Shown: positions 62,492-64,000 of the stretch, in pieces
Position numbering within the stretch: the stretch's first letter is position 1
Layout: every line of letters begins with the position of its first letter
Source: Promicromonospora sukumoe
Lineage (GTDB): Bacteria > Actinomycetota > Actinomycetes > Actinomycetales > Cellulomonadaceae
Assembly (NCBI RefSeq): GCF_014137995.1
Contig: NZ_JACGWV010000003.1
Location: forward strand, 310,001 to 374,000
Direction of reading: 5' to 3'
DNA: 64,000 nucleotides
The notes under the pieces: model-generated
What the model was told of the DNA's origin: nothing
The model's database searches: none
Seen by the model: only the letters and a program-made list of their open reading frames with translations
Program-made: the position numbers and the translations under genes

Positions 62492-62929
62492 TCAGGCCGC
62501 CTTGCCCGCGTCGGGGCGGGCCGAGGTCGGGACGTCGGCCTTGCCGGGCTCGCACACGTCGTCGGCCTTGTACGACCAGGCCAGGCGCGGCCGGGTGCCG
62601 TTGTCGTCGACGTAGGGCAGGGCCGTCAGGCCCACGAACTCGATGGGCGTCCAGGGGAACGGCGTCTTGTTCTCCGGCGGGACCGGCTGGTGCGGGGCCG
62701 CGATCTTCACGGTCACGGCGGTGTCCTTCTTGCCCGCCTCCTCGTCGGCGTCCAGGACCACCACCTGCCACAGCGGCAGACCGGTGTCCTTGTCCCGCTG
62801 CTGCGGACGCGACCCGTCGGGGCGCTTGTCGGCGTTGAAGTCCTGCACGGGCTCGACCTCGCCCTTCAGGAACGCTCCCTTGGGGAACACGTCCTCGTGA
62901 GCCACTGCAAACCGTCGCTGCATCGCCAT
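62492..62929 (-). CDS. Pra-like activator of element replication, integration and excision
   Basis: 145 residues from the ATG after AGGAGA: RRFAVAHEDVFPKGAFLKGE, VEPVQDFNADKRPDGSRPQQ, RDKDTGLPLWQVVVLDADEE, TVKIAAPHQPVPPENKTPFP, FVGLTALPYVDDNG. This pattern is that of proteins named after pSAM2 Pra, which activates replication and excision genes. It is first in the minus-strand operon, directly behind a strong promoter overlapped by operator-like repeats, which suits a tightly repressed activator. Upstream in-frame starts exist but would enter the operator region. Confidence 0.75.
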   Translation of the reverse strand: MAMQRRFAVAHEDVFPKGAFLKGEVEPVQDFNADKRPDGSRPQQRDKDTGLPLWQVVVLDADEEAGKKDTAVTVKIAAPHQPVPPENKTPFPWTPIEFVGLTALPYVDDNGTRPRLAWSYKADDVCEPGKADVPTSARPDAGKAA

Positions 62930-62943
62930 GTTGTCTCCTGGTG

Positions 62944-63045
62944 TTGAGGGGCCTAAACATCGACCCGTCATGTGAACCCGTCGAAGTTGAGGGGCCTAAA
63001 CATGAAGATAGGCCTCGCGACCCGCCCCGTCAAGGGGTCTAAACT
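62944..63045. promoter_or_regulatory. Three operator-like repeats at 43-bp intervals
   Basis: TTGAGGGGCCTAAACAT at 62944-62960 and again, identical, at 62987-63003; the diverged AAGGGGTCTAAACTC at 63032-63045. The GGGG cores start at 62948, 62991 and 63034, exactly 43 bp apart, about four helical turns, so bound proteins would sit on the same face. They flank and overlap the pra promoter and lie before the divergent HTH gene. Confidence 0.8.
63005..63033 (-). promoter_or_regulatory. Promoter of the pra-led operon
   Basis: On the minus strand TTGACG (63033-63028), 17-bp spacer, TATCTT (63010-63005): close to consensus, rare in such GC-rich DNA. One operator-like repeat covers the -35 side and the next the start region, as for a repressed promoter. 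Confidence 0.7.
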
Positions 63046-63053
63046 CGGGAACC

Positions 63054-63878
63054 ATGAACATCGACGAGTTCGAGCAGACCAGGGCGGAGAAAGACCCTCT
63101 CCGTCAGGCGCAGCGCGCCACCGAACTCATCGACGTCTACAAGAACCGGAGCGCAGAGCTCGCTCGCCTCCGTAAGGCCGCCATCGACCGCGCGTACGCC
63201 GAGGGTCGCTCCTACACAGATATCGCGAAGGCGAGCGGGATCACCAAGGGCCGGATCACACAGATCCGAAAGAGCGCCCCTCCGGTCGCCCGAGCGTTCT
63301 TCGGCGTCGGCCCGGTCACGGTGGCAATTCCTCGGCGCGCACTCGATGAACGGCCGCTCGGCGTCATCGCCGCCGAAGACCAGGCAGCAGCGGATGCCAT
63401 GGCAGAACTGCTTGTGCTCCTCGGACACCAGCCGCGCTCCTTTGAGATCCCACCCAGCGGCGAATGGGAACCGCCCGCCGATGCGGTGGCGATCTGCGGC
63501 CCGAAGTCTTCTCACGTCACGGCCGAGGCGATCCAGTCCGATCCTTATCTGTCGTTCGAGCCGGACAGCGAGGGCCGATGGGTCATCACCGATCGGCAGA
63601 CCGGTGAAGTGTTCGTCTCGCCGTGGGATGACATCGGTGACAAGACGCGGGACATCGCCTACGTGGCGCGCCTTACCCGCAACAACCGGCAGGTGCTCGT
63701 CGTCGCAGGTGTACACGCGCTCGGGTCGATCGGGGCCGTGGAGTACCTCCGACGCAACCTCGATGACCTGTTCGACGCCGTGAACGAACGGCCGTTCTCG
63801 CTCGTCGTCGCGAGCACCTTCGACGACCTGACTGTGACCGAAACCGAAGCGCTATGGGGGCCGAAGGTTCACTCGTGA
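63054..63878 (+). CDS. HTH regulator with C-terminal domain of unknown fold, paired with PP2C
   Basis: 274 residues. A helical N-terminus (RQAQRATELIDVYKNRSAEL) leads to an HTH (YTDIAKASGITKGRITQIRK, ~residues 60-78). The C-terminal ~180 residues are alpha/beta (LGVIAAEDQAAADAMAELLV, DAVAICGPKSSHVTAEAIQS, WVITDRQTGEVFVSPWDD, DIAYVARLTRNNRQVLVVAG, VHALGSIGAVEYLRRNL), reminiscent of a nucleotide- or ligand-sensing domain; no family name can be given. It is divergent from the pra operon and 8 bp from an operator-like repeat, so it is a good candidate for the repressor. The next gene overlaps it by 4 bp. Confidence 0.75.
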   Translation: MNIDEFEQTRAEKDPLRQAQRATELIDVYKNRSAELARLRKAAIDRAYAEGRSYTDIAKASGITKGRITQIRKSAPPVARAFFGVGPVTVAIPRRALDERPLGVIAAEDQAAADAMAELLVLLGHQPRSFEIPPSGEWEPPADAVAICGPKSSHVTAEAIQSDPYLSFEPDSEGRWVITDRQTGEVFVSPWDDIGDKTRDIAYVARLTRNNRQVLVVAGVHALGSIGAVEYLRRNLDDLFDAVNERPFSLVVASTFDDLTVTETEALWGPKVHS

Positions 63879-64000
63879 AGACACTCGCCGCAACACTTGC
63901 CGGTGCATCCCGCAACCAGGACCGCTACGTCATTGGAGAGAGATTCGCCGCAGTGCTCGACGGGGCGACCTCCGTAGCCGGAGACCGGTCCCACGATCCA
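63875..64000 (+). CDS. PP2C-like protein phosphatase, N-terminal fragment (runs off window)
   Basis: 42 codons are visible from a GTG overlapping the HTH gene stop (GTGA). TLAATLAGASRNQDRYVIGE and FAAVLDGATSV match the start of PP2C phosphatases: the N-x-D-R (usual N-E-D) segment and the metal-binding VLDG(A/M) motif. The catalytic remainder lies beyond the edge, so whether the enzyme is complete is unknown. Coupled translation with the HTH protein suggests a joint function. Confidence 0.65.
   Translation, partial: MKTLAATLAGASRNQDRYVIGERFAAVLDGATSVAGDRSHDP

Larger units (their letters stand above)
55699..64000. mobile_element. Actinomycete integrative and conjugative element (pSAM2-like), left part
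   Basis: Gene order int-xis-rep next to a tRNA, then a WhiB-like gene, an SpdB-like membrane protein, an FtsK/TraB-type DNA translocase, six small genes and a pra-like gene matches AICEs that replicate by rolling circle and transfer double-stranded DNA between mycelia. The minus-strand genes from 62.9 kb down to int form one closely packed unit with many ATGA overlaps. The right end and the second att site are outside the window. Confidence 0.88.

Overview
The window is about 64 kb of very GC-rich DNA, dense with genes. It has GTG and TTG starts, many ATGA/GTGA gene overlaps, a WhiB-like protein, SigE-family ECF sigma factors and a pSAM2-like integrative element, all of which point to an actinobacterium. 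The gene set (secreted S1 proteases, a K+-independent H+-pyrophosphatase, topA-tmk-holB in order) fits Micrococcales, perhaps Promicromonosporaceae. That family placement is inference, not something tested.

Layout. (1) 1-11.5 kb is a nitrate/nitrite assimilation and siroheme locus: the end of a NarK-type transporter, nasA, a nasB-like flavoprotein, then nirB-nirD-cobA-hemD with tight overlaps, and one opposing methyltransferase in the middle. Nitrate is imported and reduced to nitrite by NasA (electrons through the NasB-like protein), then to ammonium by NirBD; CobA and HemD are on the tetrapyrrole route that supplies NirB with siroheme. (2) 12.3-25.4 kb is an unusual array of five SigE-family ECF sigma genes and six single-span proteins with related extracytoplasmic domains. 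In two loci sigma factor and membrane protein are one polypeptide, in three they are adjacent genes, and one membrane protein has no sigma partner. An MpaB-type oxygenase gene sits inside the array on the other strand. (3) 25.4-46 kb is mostly housekeeping and secretion: M18 aminopeptidase, HTH/TPR regulator, HAD phosphatase, H+-pyrophosphatase, DinB-like protein, M14 and M20 peptidases, CD225 protein, a large methyltransferase, a LysR regulator, two tandem alpha-lytic-type proteases and a PAP2 phosphatase. (4) 46-55.5 kb carries topA, a PPOX protein, tmk, holB, a HypX-like protein, a lipoprotein and a secreted alpha/beta hydrolase. (5) From tRNA-Thr(CGT) at 55.6 kb to the end lies an integrative and conjugative element: int-xis-rep-whiB-like-spdB-like-traB/ftsK-like, six small genes, then a divergent HTH gene and the start of a PP2C-like gene. 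Its far end is outside the window.

Two things stand out. First, the chromosome is peppered with several unrelated palindromic repeat families. One 44-bp family occurs nine times: perfect or near-perfect hairpins at gene ends, and degenerate copies translated in the same frame inside nasA, nirD and cobA. Second, four of the five sigma genes and the orphan membrane gene share an upstream AAC-N17/18-CGT signature, so the modular sigma/sensor array looks like an autoregulated cell-surface signalling system without a recognisable zinc anti-sigma domain. The element at the right end also has three operator-like repeats spaced exactly 43 bp apart around a strong promoter.
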